DNA of 64,000 nucleotides, from positions 1 through 64,000 of the forward strand of contig PAAG01000019.1 of the NCBI GenBank assembly GCA_002698785.1, read 5' to 3'. Origin of the DNA: Verrucomicrobiales bacterium. Lineage in GTDB: Bacteria; Verrucomicrobiota; Verrucomicrobiia; Verrucomicrobiales; DEV007. How positions within the stretch are numbered: the first letter of the stretch is position 1; the number at the start of each line of letters is the position of its first letter. The position numbers and the translations under genes are program-made. Of the stretch, positions 26,041 through 35,297 are shown piece by piece. Below the pieces are notes generated by a model, which saw only the letters and a program-made list of their open reading frames with translations, was not told where the DNA came from and did not search any database.

Positions 26041-27345
26041 ATGAATTCTATTTCTTGCGTAATGCGCAGGAACTATCTGCGCGAACGTGGACAAAAACGT
26101 CCCATCATGGGGAAAATCATTCGAGGTGAATACCGGTCACGAAAGTATCCGGGCAGTGTTCGCTTCGCCCATTATTGCAGCAAACTACGAAAGGCCTTTG
26201 ACCTGGCGAAACGACACCGATCCCGGAAGGAACCGGCGATTCGCATGTTCGAGGCATTGGAGTCTCACTCGTGTGTTTTCGATGAGTATCCCGTAAATCG
26301 AGGAAAGCTCATTACGATTCTCCTCGATTTCGCGACGCATCATGAACGCTGGCAATCGCCTCCTGAAGAGTGGCGACCTGAACCAGACTGTCTTTATGCA
26401 GAGTCACAACTGCGCAGTTTCCTCTGCCATGTCCTGATGAAATACCCCGTGCCTCGTTTCTTCGAATCGGTGTTTCACGACCGGAACTGGATAGCGACCC
26501 CGGAATTTCAATGGTGCCTGCATGTAGGCTCGGGAGAGAATCTCCGGACGGTATCGAACCTTCCTTTCACCCTAACAAAGCGCGAAATGCACCTGGCCAT
26601 GATGGCTCCGTCTGACCTGGGAGTATGCGAAGCGCTTTTCTGGGGAAAGTTCAAGGCCGTCGACGCACCGGACTGGCTGGCTCGCGAACTACTACACACT
26701 ACCTGGGTGCACGCGAACGCCAGACCGGCACGTGGTCCCGATAAAACGGATTGCAAATGGCTTGTTGATTTAACTTCATTCTTCGTGAGAACGGGGCTAG
26801 ATCAGGTCAGGCTTGTCGGTCCACTGGTAGACTATGTATCGGACCAAGGAAGGGCGAAATCGTTCCTGAAAGGACGAACGCTGACTTCTTTGATCCGTGA
26901 TATGGAAAACTGGCATCTTGAAGTGGCGAGACGCCACGGATATTGCCCTCGATATCCAAAGGAAATAGTCACCTGGGATAAGGCCCCCGGAGTCTACCCG
27001 AAGAAATGGGAAGCCGACTGGAATGGTATGACTGACGGGGAGTGGATATTGAGTGAACTGCTCAGTTCCGAGGAACTCGCTCGTGAGGGAGGCCGGATGC
27101 ACCATTGCGTTGGAACCTACACGGAACGATGCAAAACCGGTATTTGTTCCATATGGAGTCTTCGCCACCAGACGGAGTCTGGATCAACTTCGCATATCAC
27201 TATTGAGGTGCAGAAGTCCAACTCTCGCAATCGAATCGCTCAGGCACGAGGCAAACACAACAGTAAGCCCGTTTCCGAACTTATCCCCATGGTGATCCAG
27301 TGGGCCAATGCGAACCAGATCGAGTATGGTGTTTTATTGAGGTAA
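26041..27345 (+). CDS. PcfJ-like domain protein
   Basis: A 434-residue cytosolic protein, very rich in Arg, His and Trp. The C-terminal part (about 340-430) matches the PcfJ pattern: LLSSEELAREGGRMHHCVGTY, an ICSIWSLR strand, SHITIEV, and a final QARGKHN. PcfJ was named from an enterococcal conjugative plasmid, and relatives occur in many mobile elements and chromosomes without a known biochemical function. The Cys/His spacing in MHHCVGTYTERCKTGIC looks like a possible metal site. Later in-frame starts at Met8 or Met23 are possible. No conjugation or recombinase genes are next to it, so it is either an isolated remnant of a mobile element or a chromosomal family member. Confidence 0.75.
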   Translation: MNSISCVMRRNYLRERGQKRPIMGKIIRGEYRSRKYPGSVRFAHYCSKLRKAFDLAKRHRSRKEPAIRMFEALESHSCVFDEYPVNRGKLITILLDFATHHERWQSPPEEWRPEPDCLYAESQLRSFLCHVLMKYPVPRFFESVFHDRNWIATPEFQWCLHVGSGENLRTVSNLPFTLTKREMHLAMMAPSDLGVCEALFWGKFKAVDAPDWLARELLHTTWVHANARPARGPDKTDCKWLVDLTSFFVRTGLDQVRLVGPLVDYVSDQGRAKSFLKGRTLTSLIRDMENWHLEVARRHGYCPRYPKEIVTWDKAPGVYPKKWEADWNGMTDGEWILSELLSSEELAREGGRMHHCVGTYTERCKTGICSIWSLRHQTESGSTSHITIEVQKSNSRNRIAQARGKHNSKPVSELIPMVIQWANANQIEYGVLLR

Positions 27346-27407
27346 GCCTCGCTCTCCGCTACAGCTAGACCTTTTGCCTTCCACCCGCTTCTGACACGCC
27401 TACGGGT

Positions 27408-28130
27408 CTACAACAACGAAAGCAAATACTGGAGCTCGTCTTCGATTTCGTCTTCGCCTACGAGGTCGGATACCACCTGGCGGAGATATTGGCGGAAGCG
27501 CACACGGAAGATTCGCATCCGCTGTTTGACAGATTCGACGGATATCCCTAGCTGCTCGGCGATTTCGACGTAGGCGATGGCTTCGGAGTCGCCTCCCCTG
27601 GCTTCGAGATTCTGGAGCAGGAGACGGAACTCGTTCTCTTTTCCTTTCTTCACGTAGGACTCGCCGAGACGCTGAGTTGTCTGATTGACGATGGCGGCGG
27701 CCCACTCTCGATCACTGTAGGATGCCGGGTCTCCACTACCGATCTGGTTTTCGTAGTAGCTTTCGGCCCATTGCAGGCCTTTGGCGAATCGTTCTTCTAC
27801 CTCGCTTCCGCCACGCTTGACGGCAACTTCGCTGCGGATGGCGTTCTTCCGGTAGCGATCGAGACAGACTTTCAGGTAGGTGCGGAGTCTTCCCAGAGAG
27901 GGGTCCCAGCTGGCGAGTTGCTCTCGCTCGAGGATCTCGCGTTCTATGAATCCCTGGAGTATGTCGGATGCTCGCTCATGGGTTTCCCCTTTCTCCCGAA
28001 GGAAGAAATATAGCGGGACCCAGTATTGGAGAAAGAATTCGTTCAGGGCGTTGACGCAGTATTCCGGCACTCGTATCCGCTGTACGAGTGTGAGATTTGT
28101 CGTAGGAAAATTGCGCTGCCCTCCCTCCAT
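27408..28130 (-). CDS. ECF-type RNA polymerase sigma factor
   Basis: A 240-residue sigma factor. Region sigma2 is at about 25-100 (FFLQYWVPLYFFLREKG, ILQGFIER, LRTYLKVCLDRY) and sigma4 helix-turn-helix at about 180-220 (YVEIAEQLGISVESVKQRMRIFRVRF). A long linker of ~80 residues separates them, and the C-terminus has an acidic extension (GEDEIEDELQ). There is no adjacent anti-sigma factor. A receptor-like Ser/Thr kinase is encoded divergently 398 bases away. ECF groups paired with Ser/Thr kinases are known in which phosphorylation replaces an anti-sigma factor, so control by the kinase is a reasonable inference. Confidence 0.9.
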   Translation of the reverse strand: MEGGQRNFPTTNLTLVQRIRVPEYCVNALNEFFLQYWVPLYFFLREKGETHERASDILQGFIEREILEREQLASWDPSLGRLRTYLKVCLDRYRKNAIRSEVAVKRGGSEVEERFAKGLQWAESYYENQIGSGDPASYSDREWAAAIVNQTTQRLGESYVKKGKENEFRLLLQNLEARGGDSEAIAYVEIAEQLGISVESVKQRMRIFRVRFRQYLRQVVSDLVGEDEIEDELQYLLSLL

Positions 28131-28365
28131 AAGCTGCTCAGTTTCAATCGAGTGTTGTAAATATCGACAATAAATCTAACCACAAAGAATCGTGAATGGA
28201 AAGCTCTCGCAAAAATGCAGGGCTTTGAAACCCGCTGCAGAAGATCGCTACACACAAAGCGCCGGATTCCTGCTGCACTCATACGGTCGAAGCCCTCACT
28301 CCGGTTCCCTTGGTCGGGGATTTACTCTGGGTGCTCTGAATTTACAAGCGAGTTCTCGCTCCACT

Positions 28366-28394
28366 TTGAGGAATTTTTTTCATCACTTCCTCAA
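28366..28394. promoter_or_regulatory. 8-bp inverted repeat with T-rich loop
   Basis: TTGAGGAA at 28366-28373 and TTCCTCAA at 28387-28394 are perfect complements around a 13-base loop starting with seven T. Its place in the sigma/kinase intergenic region suggests an operator or leader structure. Confidence 0.4.
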
Positions 28395-28476
28395 TCCAAC
28401 GGGTAATAGGAAATCTGGAGGAGGGCACATTCGAAAATCCATCGAAATAGCCATAGTTGCTCTACTTCTCGATTGC

Positions 28477-28516
28477 GATACCGGGGAGCGCATAATGTGT
28501 TGCGCTCTCCGGTATC
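28477..28516 (+). promoter_or_regulatory. large hairpin immediately upstream of the kinase gene
   Basis: Arms GATACCGGGGAGCGCA (28477-28492) and TGCGCTCTCCGGTATC (28501-28516) pair in 15 of 16 positions, the other being a G-T wobble, around an 8-base loop. It ends 12 bases before the GTG start, so in the mRNA it would sit just upstream of the ribosome-binding region. It could control kinase translation or be a dyad operator; the sequence does not decide between them. Confidence 0.55.
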
Positions 28517-28528
28517 CCATCACTATGT

Positions 28529-30583
28529 GTGACGACGCTTTGTATGGACTGTATCAATTGTGGTAGAACGTTCTATTCTCCACCGGGGAATCTTGTTCCC
28601 ATATGCAGTCACTGCATCGTGGAGGGAGCCTCCGAACAGCGGACACCTGTTCCCAATGAAGATTTGAAAGAGATGCTGGATGAGGAGCGCATCGGGGATT
28701 TGTTCCCCGAGTTTGAGATGCTGGGTGTGCTGGGAAGGGGCGGCATGGGTGTCGTCTACAAGGCAAGGCAACGGAGTCTGGACCGTCTCGTCGCAATCAA
28801 GGTTCTGAATACCGACTTACAGGGAGAGGAGGAGTTCGAGGTTCGCTTTGAACGCGAGGCGAAAGCGATGGCTCAGCTGAACCATCCGAATATCGTGGGT
28901 GTTCTCGACTTTGGGAACCGTGAGGGCCTGCACTATTTTGTAATGGAATACGTGCCGGGACAAACGGTGCAGCAATTGCTCGCAAAAGGTGAAGTCCATC
29001 GAGAGATGGCTTTTTCGATACTCGAACAGCTGTGTGTCGCTCTGCACTATGCCCACCAGAATGGGGTCATCCACCGAGACATCAAACCGGGGAATATCCT
29101 GGTGTCCGTGGACGGTATCGTGAAGGTAGGAGACTTCGGGCTGGCCAGCCTCTCTTCGGCCAATGATGACGTGAGCCTGACAGGACCAGATGTAGCGATG
29201 GGCACGCCGACTTTTGCGGCACCTGAACAGGTATCGGGAAAGGGCTCTGTCGATGCGCGAACGGATATCTATTCGCTTGGGGTGGTGGCGTATGTGTTAT
29301 TTACCGGACAGCTGCCCTCGGGAAACTATCCGGCACCGACTTCTCGATTTTCCAAGCAGAATGCGAGGCTCGATGAAACGGTTCTGCGTGCGATGTCATC
29401 TGACCCGGACGATCGCTTTTCTAATGTAGAGGAGATCTTGCAGGCGATTCGAGATTTTTCGCAGCAACCGATTGCTGCACCGCCGCCGGAGAGTTCGAAT
29501 CGATCCTTCCTGCTGATCTACGCGCTCGGGCTGATTTTTATCGTAATTTTCTGCACGGTAGCATTGCAGAGAGGAAACGAGTCTGTTGCTCCGGCCGGTG
29601 ATATCCGGATGAGTTTCTCGCGTCCGGTATCGGTGGATCGACTGCTCCCGGCTTCTCCCCTGCCCGGTCTATCGACGTATGAAACCGAACGAAGAAAGGG
29701 TGGTAAATTACGTGTCTGGACGGAACGGGATGATGTGGATATCGATACTTCTGCCGCGGACGGGATCGAAGATCTCGTGTTTGTCTCGGAGGGGATCAAT
29801 ACTGCGATGTCTTGGTATGCAGCGCGGGCGAATGGAACGATGCTCAGCTCCATTCCCGGATGGAACAAGCGGGAGGACTATGTGAGATTTTACCACTCTT
29901 TCTGGATCGAACGCCCGAATGTCTTACACATCCACAATGACTCGAGATCAAACTCTCTCCCGATACTCACTGACACGAAGAGAGTCACCGACCTGAGGCA
30001 GACATATGATGTGGCTCTCCTGATGGAGCCTGATGGCGGTCTGGGTGTGGCGGCGAAAGAAGACTGGGTGAGATCTCACCAGGAATTGTTGGAGCGTCTC
30101 ACAGGTATCAACGATGTCCTCCAGGTCGACACATGGGGAAATGTACATTCGGTGCTGAGACAAAACGGAGAGTCTTTCGGCTGGATCGAACCGCATGGCA
30201 CCTTCGAACCGCCGAAGGACGATCGCAAACTCGTCCATGTCGAGGCGGGTGGGAGCTTTCTGATCGGTCTGTATGAAGATGGATCTGTAGCTACCTGGTG
30301 CCATCCCATTTCCAAAAGGCATTCACGAATCGATGCCGTGCTGGCTCGGCCGGAGTATGAAGGGCCGGTGATCCGGGTAGCGGCATTTGACTTTACCTGT
30401 GCGATCCAGCGCCCGGACGGAACCTGGTATGCCTGGGGCGACGACCAGGGTCGGGGCCTTATCGACAAGGTCAACTCGCTCGGTGTTGCTCTCGACCTTT
30501 GCTTCTTTTCCATCAATAAAGCGAGCGGTGCAAAGCTGCTCTGGATCGAACCGAGGGAGATAGTAGCGGGAGATAGCTCGTAA
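28529..30583 (+). CDS. zinc-ribbon Ser/Thr protein kinase with transmembrane helix and RCC1-like sensor
   Basis: A 684-residue kinase (start GTG at 28529, or ATG at 28544). The N-terminus has paired Cys (CINC .. CSHC), a zinc ribbon. The kinase domain (about 62-310) is complete: LGRGGMGVVYKA loop, Lys91 in VAIK, Asp184 in VIHRDIKPGN, GDFGLA, and AAPEQV. A transmembrane helix (about 326-346) leads to a ~340-residue C-terminal domain with RCC1-like blades (YEDGSVATW, PDGTWYAWGDDQGRG). The kinase is thus cytosolic and the propeller outside, as in receptor kinases. The divergent ECF sigma factor is its likely partner. No phosphatase gene is adjacent. Confidence 0.9.
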   Translation: MTTLCMDCINCGRTFYSPPGNLVPICSHCIVEGASEQRTPVPNEDLKEMLDEERIGDLFPEFEMLGVLGRGGMGVVYKARQRSLDRLVAIKVLNTDLQGEEEFEVRFEREAKAMAQLNHPNIVGVLDFGNREGLHYFVMEYVPGQTVQQLLAKGEVHREMAFSILEQLCVALHYAHQNGVIHRDIKPGNILVSVDGIVKVGDFGLASLSSANDDVSLTGPDVAMGTPTFAAPEQVSGKGSVDARTDIYSLGVVAYVLFTGQLPSGNYPAPTSRFSKQNARLDETVLRAMSSDPDDRFSNVEEILQAIRDFSQQPIAAPPPESSNRSFLLIYALGLIFIVIFCTVALQRGNESVAPAGDIRMSFSRPVSVDRLLPASPLPGLSTYETERRKGGKLRVWTERDDVDIDTSAADGIEDLVFVSEGINTAMSWYAARANGTMLSSIPGWNKREDYVRFYHSFWIERPNVLHIHNDSRSNSLPILTDTKRVTDLRQTYDVALLMEPDGGLGVAAKEDWVRSHQELLERLTGINDVLQVDTWGNVHSVLRQNGESFGWIEPHGTFEPPKDDRKLVHVEAGGSFLIGLYEDGSVATWCHPISKRHSRIDAVLARPEYEGPVIRVAAFDFTCAIQRPDGTWYAWGDDQGRGLIDKVNSLGVALDLCFFSINKASGAKLLWIEPREIVAGDSS

Positions 30584-30624
30584 GGTTACGAACCATCATT
30601 TGGTGCTGGCACCGGGCCGGACAT

Positions 30625-31368
30625 TCAGCTTCCGCAACCTCCGCAACCGCCCCCTCCGCCACAACCAGTGTCTGTTCCGCAGCCAGCACCTCCGCACCCT
30701 CCTCCGCCACCACATCCGTGGCCGCCTTTCCCCCCACCGCCTTTGGTGAAGGCGGCTATCATGAGCACGAAGCCTAGCACTAATGCTGCTACGATCACAA
30801 CCCAGCCAATGTCGTCGCCCAGGAAGACATTGCCTTCGCATCCTGCGACCAGCATAGCCAGGACGGAGACCGCCACGGCAGCTGCGCCGGCTCTTTTCGG
30901 AATGATCCAGTTGCTGCCGCGATCAATCCGCTCGAATCGAATGCTGCGAAATCTTTTCCCTGGAGACGGCCACACGGCTTCCGGCGGTGGGGTGTCGAAC
31001 TCTCGCTGGTAGGCGGAGAGGGTTCGGGAATACCAGTCAGAGAACTTTGTGCGCTCGCTCTTTCCGCCCTTTGTCGGACCGTGGTGGATCTCGGTTCCGA
31101 TGGTGTCTCGGCACAGGTCGTTCCAGTAGGAGCGGGTGTAGCAAAGGTGCAGGTGCCATGCCTGATCGACCTCGTCTGACGGGGTGACGGGCTCGTTTTC
31201 CACACAGCAGAGGTAGAGAAACTTTCGGTATTCTTCGATGACTCGCCGGGAGTATTCGAGGGTCCATCCGTTCTCGCGAGCTAGCCGCGCAGAGAATGAG
31301 AAATCTGCTTCAGGATCATCGAAGCTGAATTGCTTGAGCTTTGTCCAAAGTAGCGGGTCCTTTTTCAT
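30625..31368 (-). CDS. glycine-rich domain membrane protein (GRDP / TIGR04222-like)
   Basis: A 247-residue protein. I choose the start at 31368 (MKKDPLLWTK) because longer frames run upstream to overlap the divergent gene at 31536. Residues ~10-140 show the family pattern DDPEADFSFSARLARENGW and DEVDQAWHLHLCYTRSYWNDLC, seen in plant and bacterial glycine-rich-domain proteins. Two hydrophobic segments lie at about 160-175 and 188-206. The C-terminal 35 residues are almost entirely Gly and Cys in GCGGGGGCGG-type units, suggesting a metal-binding or flexible exposed tail. Function is unknown in bacteria. It converges on the kinase gene. Confidence 0.7.
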   Translation of the reverse strand: MKKDPLLWTKLKQFSFDDPEADFSFSARLARENGWTLEYSRRVIEEYRKFLYLCCVENEPVTPSDEVDQAWHLHLCYTRSYWNDLCRDTIGTEIHHGPTKGGKSERTKFSDWYSRTLSAYQREFDTPPPEAVWPSPGKRFRSIRFERIDRGSNWIIPKRAGAAAVAVSVLAMLVAGCEGNVFLGDDIGWVVIVAALVLGFVLMIAAFTKGGGGKGGHGCGGGGGCGGAGCGTDTGCGGGGGCGGCGS

Positions 31369-31535
31369 CAGTGTCGAGAATGGAGTATGGAAATCAATGC
31401 GCCGATTGCAATGTTGACGGATTTTTATAACCACTTCGCGCATGCAGCGGAAGCGCGATTTCCCTCTGGACCTAAGGGAGCGGATCAGCTTCGATAGCCG
31501 AGGATGTTCGGATCGATCATAGCTGCTACCTAACA

Positions 31536-31982
31536 ATGAACTTTCAACCGAAGAGACTACTCGCCTACGTCCAGTGGCGGAAATTCTGGCTGATCCTGAT
31601 GCCGTTTCTTCTGTGCTGGGGCGATGCTGCAGTGACTTTGATAGGACAGCCTGAGCAATACTGGACGGATGGATACTCGCGGGTGAATGAGGGAAACCCC
31701 GTGGCGCGCTCTGCGCTGGGGATTTCTCCTATCCACTTTGTTTTACACAGCCTGGGATACACGGCGATCTGGGCGGGTGCGATCCTGCTAGTGTCCCCGA
31801 GGATCGCGCTGGTGGTATCACTATGGGTGAGCATGGCTCATGTGATCGGAATTGCGTCGTGGATCTACTGGGGAACTGGTCGCAGCTATGAGGAGTTCTG
31901 CGTGTATGTCTTTGTCGTGGCAGTGGCGCTCGGTGCAAGCTGGTTTAAGAGTGGGTATTTTGTGGTGCGGCGGGATGGGTAG
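31536..31982 (+). CDS. four-span membrane protein
   Basis: A 148-residue integral membrane protein with about four hydrophobic segments (roughly 17-36, 67-85, 86-110 and 120-138). No catalytic motif recognised. It diverges from the glycine-rich gene, so the 167 bases between 31368 and 31536 probably hold both promoters. Its ATG overlaps the longest alternative start of the other gene, which is the reason for choosing a shorter start there. Confidence 0.65.
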   Translation: MNFQPKRLLAYVQWRKFWLILMPFLLCWGDAAVTLIGQPEQYWTDGYSRVNEGNPVARSALGISPIHFVLHSLGYTAIWAGAILLVSPRIALVVSLWVSMAHVIGIASWIYWGTGRSYEEFCVYVFVVAVALGASWFKSGYFVVRRDG

Positions 31983-32166
31983 AGGAAAGCCCCTACGGCA
32001 CGGGGAAATTTTTCTTTGAGGGCCTCGCCCTGGCATCGAATTATTTCGAGAAAGAATCTTGAATTCTCCCGCGACTATCCACGAAGATACTGACAAGGAC
32101 ATCCCAAGTCACGATAAGGGTGAGGAGTTCAAAGGGGCTTTGAAGGCCCGGAATAGCAGGTAGTCG

Positions 32167-32616
32167 ATGGAAAGTTATATCATTCTGGGAATACGGGATT
32201 TACGACTGGATGCGGTGTCTTCTTTGCTGACGCCGCTGGAGGGATCTTCCGAATCGTCGGGAAATATTGATGTTTCCATTGCAGAAACCGAAGAGGGAAC
32301 GGTCTTGCGAGGAAAACTGGTCGAGGTATTGGGAGAAGCTTTTGCGCGGGCGGCTTCGGAGGAAGCCAAGGGGCGCGTCTCGTTTGGCCATTCCGACTTT
32401 GTGAAGAATCACTGCATCGCCCGCTACGATTCCGGGAATCTGGTCGGCAGATCGGAGGTATCGAACTATGACGTCATCGAAGACGGACTTGGGGTCTTCG
32501 AGGAGACCAATTCTTTCTCGGGTTCTGCTGAGATTTTAGTAGATGGAGAATTCGAATGGGTTTTAGGATCCTATCCCAAGAAGCTGGATTGGAAGCCATA
32601 CCTCGCACGGAAGTAG
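32167..32616 (+). CDS. hypothetical protein
   Basis: A 149-residue acidic soluble protein with no signal or membrane segment. Nothing is recognised; alternating strands such as IDVSIAETEEGTVLRGKLVEVLG suggest an alpha/beta fold. It stands alone between two unrelated genes. Confidence 0.5.
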   Translation: MESYIILGIRDLRLDAVSSLLTPLEGSSESSGNIDVSIAETEEGTVLRGKLVEVLGEAFARAASEEAKGRVSFGHSDFVKNHCIARYDSGNLVGRSEVSNYDVIEDGLGVFEETNSFSGSAEILVDGEFEWVLGSYPKKLDWKPYLARK

Positions 32617-32729
32617 GAGGTGGGGAACGTTTCACCAAACGTCATTCCTTCATTTTTGCGACAGGTGTCTACGGTAATGCGTGGCAGTGGTGAATTTGTA
32701 ATTGTGCGGTGGGATAGGATTTTCTGAGT

Positions 32730-35297
32730 ATGCGTTTCTGGTGCCCCTGTATTCTTTTTTGCTCGGCTTGTTTTGCTCCGTTTGCCTCGGGGCAAATTGG
32801 AGACCGTCTGGACAAGCCAGGCATGGTGCAGAAGTCATTGGTCCCCAAAGACGAGATTCCTCCTGCCCCGGTTCTTTCTCCTGAGGAAGCGCTAAAATCG
32901 TTCACGGTTGCGCCGGGATATCGCCTGGAACTCGCTGCCTCAGAGCCGCAGGTGCAGGAGCCCGTGGCGGTCGTGTTTGATGGCGATGGCAGGATGTGGG
33001 TAGCCGAGATGCGAGGCTACATGCCGGATGTAGACGGCCAGGGAGAGGATGAACCGACAGGAAGAATCTCGTGCCTCGAAGACAAGGACGGGGATGGCTT
33101 TTACGAACACGCGACGGTCTTTATCGACGAACTGGTGATGCCGAGGGCACTCCTGCGAGTGGCAGACGGGTTGCTGGTCGGAGCACCTCCGGAGCTCGCG
33201 TTCTATCGGGACACAGATGGTGATGGCAAAGCGGATGAAAAGCAGGTGGTGGCGACGGACTACGGGGTAAAGGTGGACCCGGAACGCCCGCACCTGGCGA
33301 ATCCCGAACGGGCCCCTAACAGTCTGCTATGGGGATTTGATAACTGGATTTACAGCGCAGCGTATACCCGGCGTTTTCGCTACCGTGATGGAGAATGTGA
33401 ACTTGGCGCGACGAGTTTTCGAGGTCAGTGGGGTTTGACTCAGGATGACTACGGCCGGCTCTATTATGGCTCTAACAGTGACCACATTCGCATGGATGTG
33501 ATCGATGCCCGTTATCTCTCGAGGCAATCGCATTTCCCCTCGCTCGGTGGGACGAATGTAAAAGCGACGAAAGATCAACTGGTGTGGCCAGCGCGGGTAA
33601 CGCCGGGGATCAATCGCGGGTATCGACCGGAGATGCTTCGCGAAGGACGACTGAAGGAATTTACTGCTGCGGGCGGTCAGTGGATTTACAAGGGCGACCG
33701 CCTGCCGGGACTCCGTGGAAATTACTTTGTTCCCGAGCCGGGTGGAAACCTGGTGCGGCGCAGTGTGCTGACTCGCGAGGGCGGGATGGTGAATGCGGAG
33801 AACGCGTATGTAGAGTCGGAGTTTATCGCCTCGACGGACGAGAGATTTCGCCCGGTGAATATGGCGACGGGACCGGATGGATCGCTCTACGTGGTGGATT
33901 TTTACCGAGGTATCCTGCAGCATCGCATTTCCCTGACAAGCTACCTACGCGACCAGATTCTGGATCGCGGGTTGGACAAGGGCCTGCACCTGGGCCGCAT
34001 CTATCGTGTGGTGGCGGATGAGACGACCAATGTCGAGACAACAACGAAACCGGAGAGTCCTGCTAAATGGGTGCCGCTGCTGAGCCATCCGAATGGCTGG
34101 TGGCGTGCGGAGGCGCAGAAGGAGTTGGTCGCGCTGGCAGATCCGTCGACGGTCGATGCGATCCGTGCTGTGGCGACTGATGGAGAAACGGCAATCGGGC
34201 GGGTTCGAGCACTCTCCACGCTGGAGGGAATCGGTGACGGGGCGTTGGATTTCGAGACGGTGCGAGCGGCTTTGAAATCGGACGAGGCTCTGGTTCAGGC
34301 GCATGGGGTACGACAGGCCGAACCTTGGCTCACAAGCGATCGGCAGGATGAGTTACTTTCTTTACTTTTGCCCCTGGCCTCGCAGGGACCGGAGGAGGTT
34401 CGCCTGCAGGCAGTACTGAGTGTAAGCGCCGTGACGAAAGAAGAAGTGTCGGTGAAGCTGGCTGAACTCGTGCGGGAACATGGGGAACAAAAGTATCTGC
34501 TGGATGCGTTCTTGAGCGGCGTGATGAACCGCGAGACTTCCCTTTTACAAACGCTGTGTGAACGGGAGGGTTGGTCACCGAAAGACCCGATGGCAAATCG
34601 TATCCTGGCCGGACTCGCACGCGGCGTGATGGGATCTCGAAACCTCGAAGATGTCTCGATGGTTGTGGCTCTGGCAGGAGAAGCAATTGAGAAGGACCAA
34701 GGATACAGAGCGGCGGCTCTTTTGACCGGACTGGTGCCCGTGTCGGGCTCGTCTCGACGTCCTCTGGTTTTCGAATCCGCTCCTGAACAATGGTCGGCGC
34801 TGGCAGACCATGCCTCCACGAAAAAGGCGGTCGCGTCTCTCATGAACACGCTGGTCTGGCCCGACAAGAAGGGCGTCACAGTGGTCACCGATCCGCCGAA
34901 GCTAACCGATTCCCAGCAGGAGCTTTTCGACATGGGGAGCACGATGTATGCGGCGGTTTGTGCAGCATGCCACCAGGCCGATGGGCGCGGATTGGAAGGA
35001 CTGGCTCCCCCGCTCTTGGACTCTGAGTGGGTACTGGGTCCTTCGGAAAGACCGGTGCGGATTGTTCTGCATGGCGTGCGAGGACCCATCCGGGTTCTCG
35101 GTAAAACTCATACGGGTGATATGCCTCCGCTAGGCGTATTACCCGATGATCAGATTGCCGCGATCCTCACGTATGTGCGGCGGGCCTGGGGTCATACGGC
35201 TTCCCCCGTCGAACCGGAAGAGGTGGCGAGAATCCGCGCTGCGACAGCCGATCACACCGACGCCTGGAGCCCCGAGGAGTTGAAACAGATCCCTTGA
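32730..35297 (+). CDS. PVC-type membrane-bound dehydrogenase fused to cytochrome c
   Basis: An 855-residue secreted protein (signal peptide cleaving near ASGQ, residue 21). Residues ~50-430 form a beta-propeller dehydrogenase-like domain of the PVC type (TIGR02604): FTVAPGYRLELAASEP, VAVVFDGDGRMWVAEMRGY, GSLYVVDFYRGILQHR. A HEAT-like helical middle follows (about 450-720). The C-terminus holds a cytochrome c domain with CAACHQADGRGLEGLAPPL, a single CxxCH, and distal Met in TGDMPPLGVL as axial ligand. Such proteins are widespread in Planctomycetota and Verrucomicrobiota, thought to oxidise sugars or alcohols in the periplasm and pass electrons to cytochromes; the exact substrate is not known. 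The nearby XylR-like regulator may control it. Confidence 0.9.
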   Translation: MRFWCPCILFCSACFAPFASGQIGDRLDKPGMVQKSLVPKDEIPPAPVLSPEEALKSFTVAPGYRLELAASEPQVQEPVAVVFDGDGRMWVAEMRGYMPDVDGQGEDEPTGRISCLEDKDGDGFYEHATVFIDELVMPRALLRVADGLLVGAPPELAFYRDTDGDGKADEKQVVATDYGVKVDPERPHLANPERAPNSLLWGFDNWIYSAAYTRRFRYRDGECELGATSFRGQWGLTQDDYGRLYYGSNSDHIRMDVIDARYLSRQSHFPSLGGTNVKATKDQLVWPARVTPGINRGYRPEMLREGRLKEFTAAGGQWIYKGDRLPGLRGNYFVPEPGGNLVRRSVLTREGGMVNAENAYVESEFIASTDERFRPVNMATGPDGSLYVVDFYRGILQHRISLTSYLRDQILDRGLDKGLHLGRIYRVVADETTNVETTTKPESPAKWVPLLSHPNGWWRAEAQKELVALADPSTVDAIRAVATDGETAIGRVRALSTLEGIGDGALDFETVRAALKSDEALVQAHGVRQAEPWLTSDRQDELLSLLLPLASQGPEEVRLQAVLSVSAVTKEEVSVKLAELVREHGEQKYLLDAFLSGVMNRETSLLQTLCEREGWSPKDPMANRILAGLARGVMGSRNLEDVSMVVALAGEAIEKDQGYRAAALLTGLVPVSGSSRRPLVFESAPEQWSALADHASTKKAVASLMNTLVWPDKKGVTVVTDPPKLTDSQQELFDMGSTMYAAVCAACHQADGRGLEGLAPPLLDSEWVLGPSERPVRIVLHGVRGPIRVLGKTHTGDMPPLGVLPDDQIAAILTYVRRAWGHTASPVEPEEVARIRAATADHTDAWSPEELKQIP

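Larger units (their letters stand above)
28131..28528. other. divergent intergenic region between sigma factor and kinase
   Basis: 398 bases carrying the promoters of both genes and the two inverted repeats listed separately. I see no gene in it; open frames here are short and lack protein-like composition. Confidence 0.55.

Noticed and set aside
26041-27345. Possibility that the PcfJ-like gene marks an integrated conjugative element
   Set aside because: No relaxase, coupling protein, integrase or flanking direct repeat was seen within the window.
31983-32166. Small hairpin followed by AAATTTTTCTTT after the four-span membrane protein gene as a terminator
   Set aside because: The stem (CCCC/GGGG) is only four base pairs; a run of other tiny stems follows, so no specific terminator could be supported.
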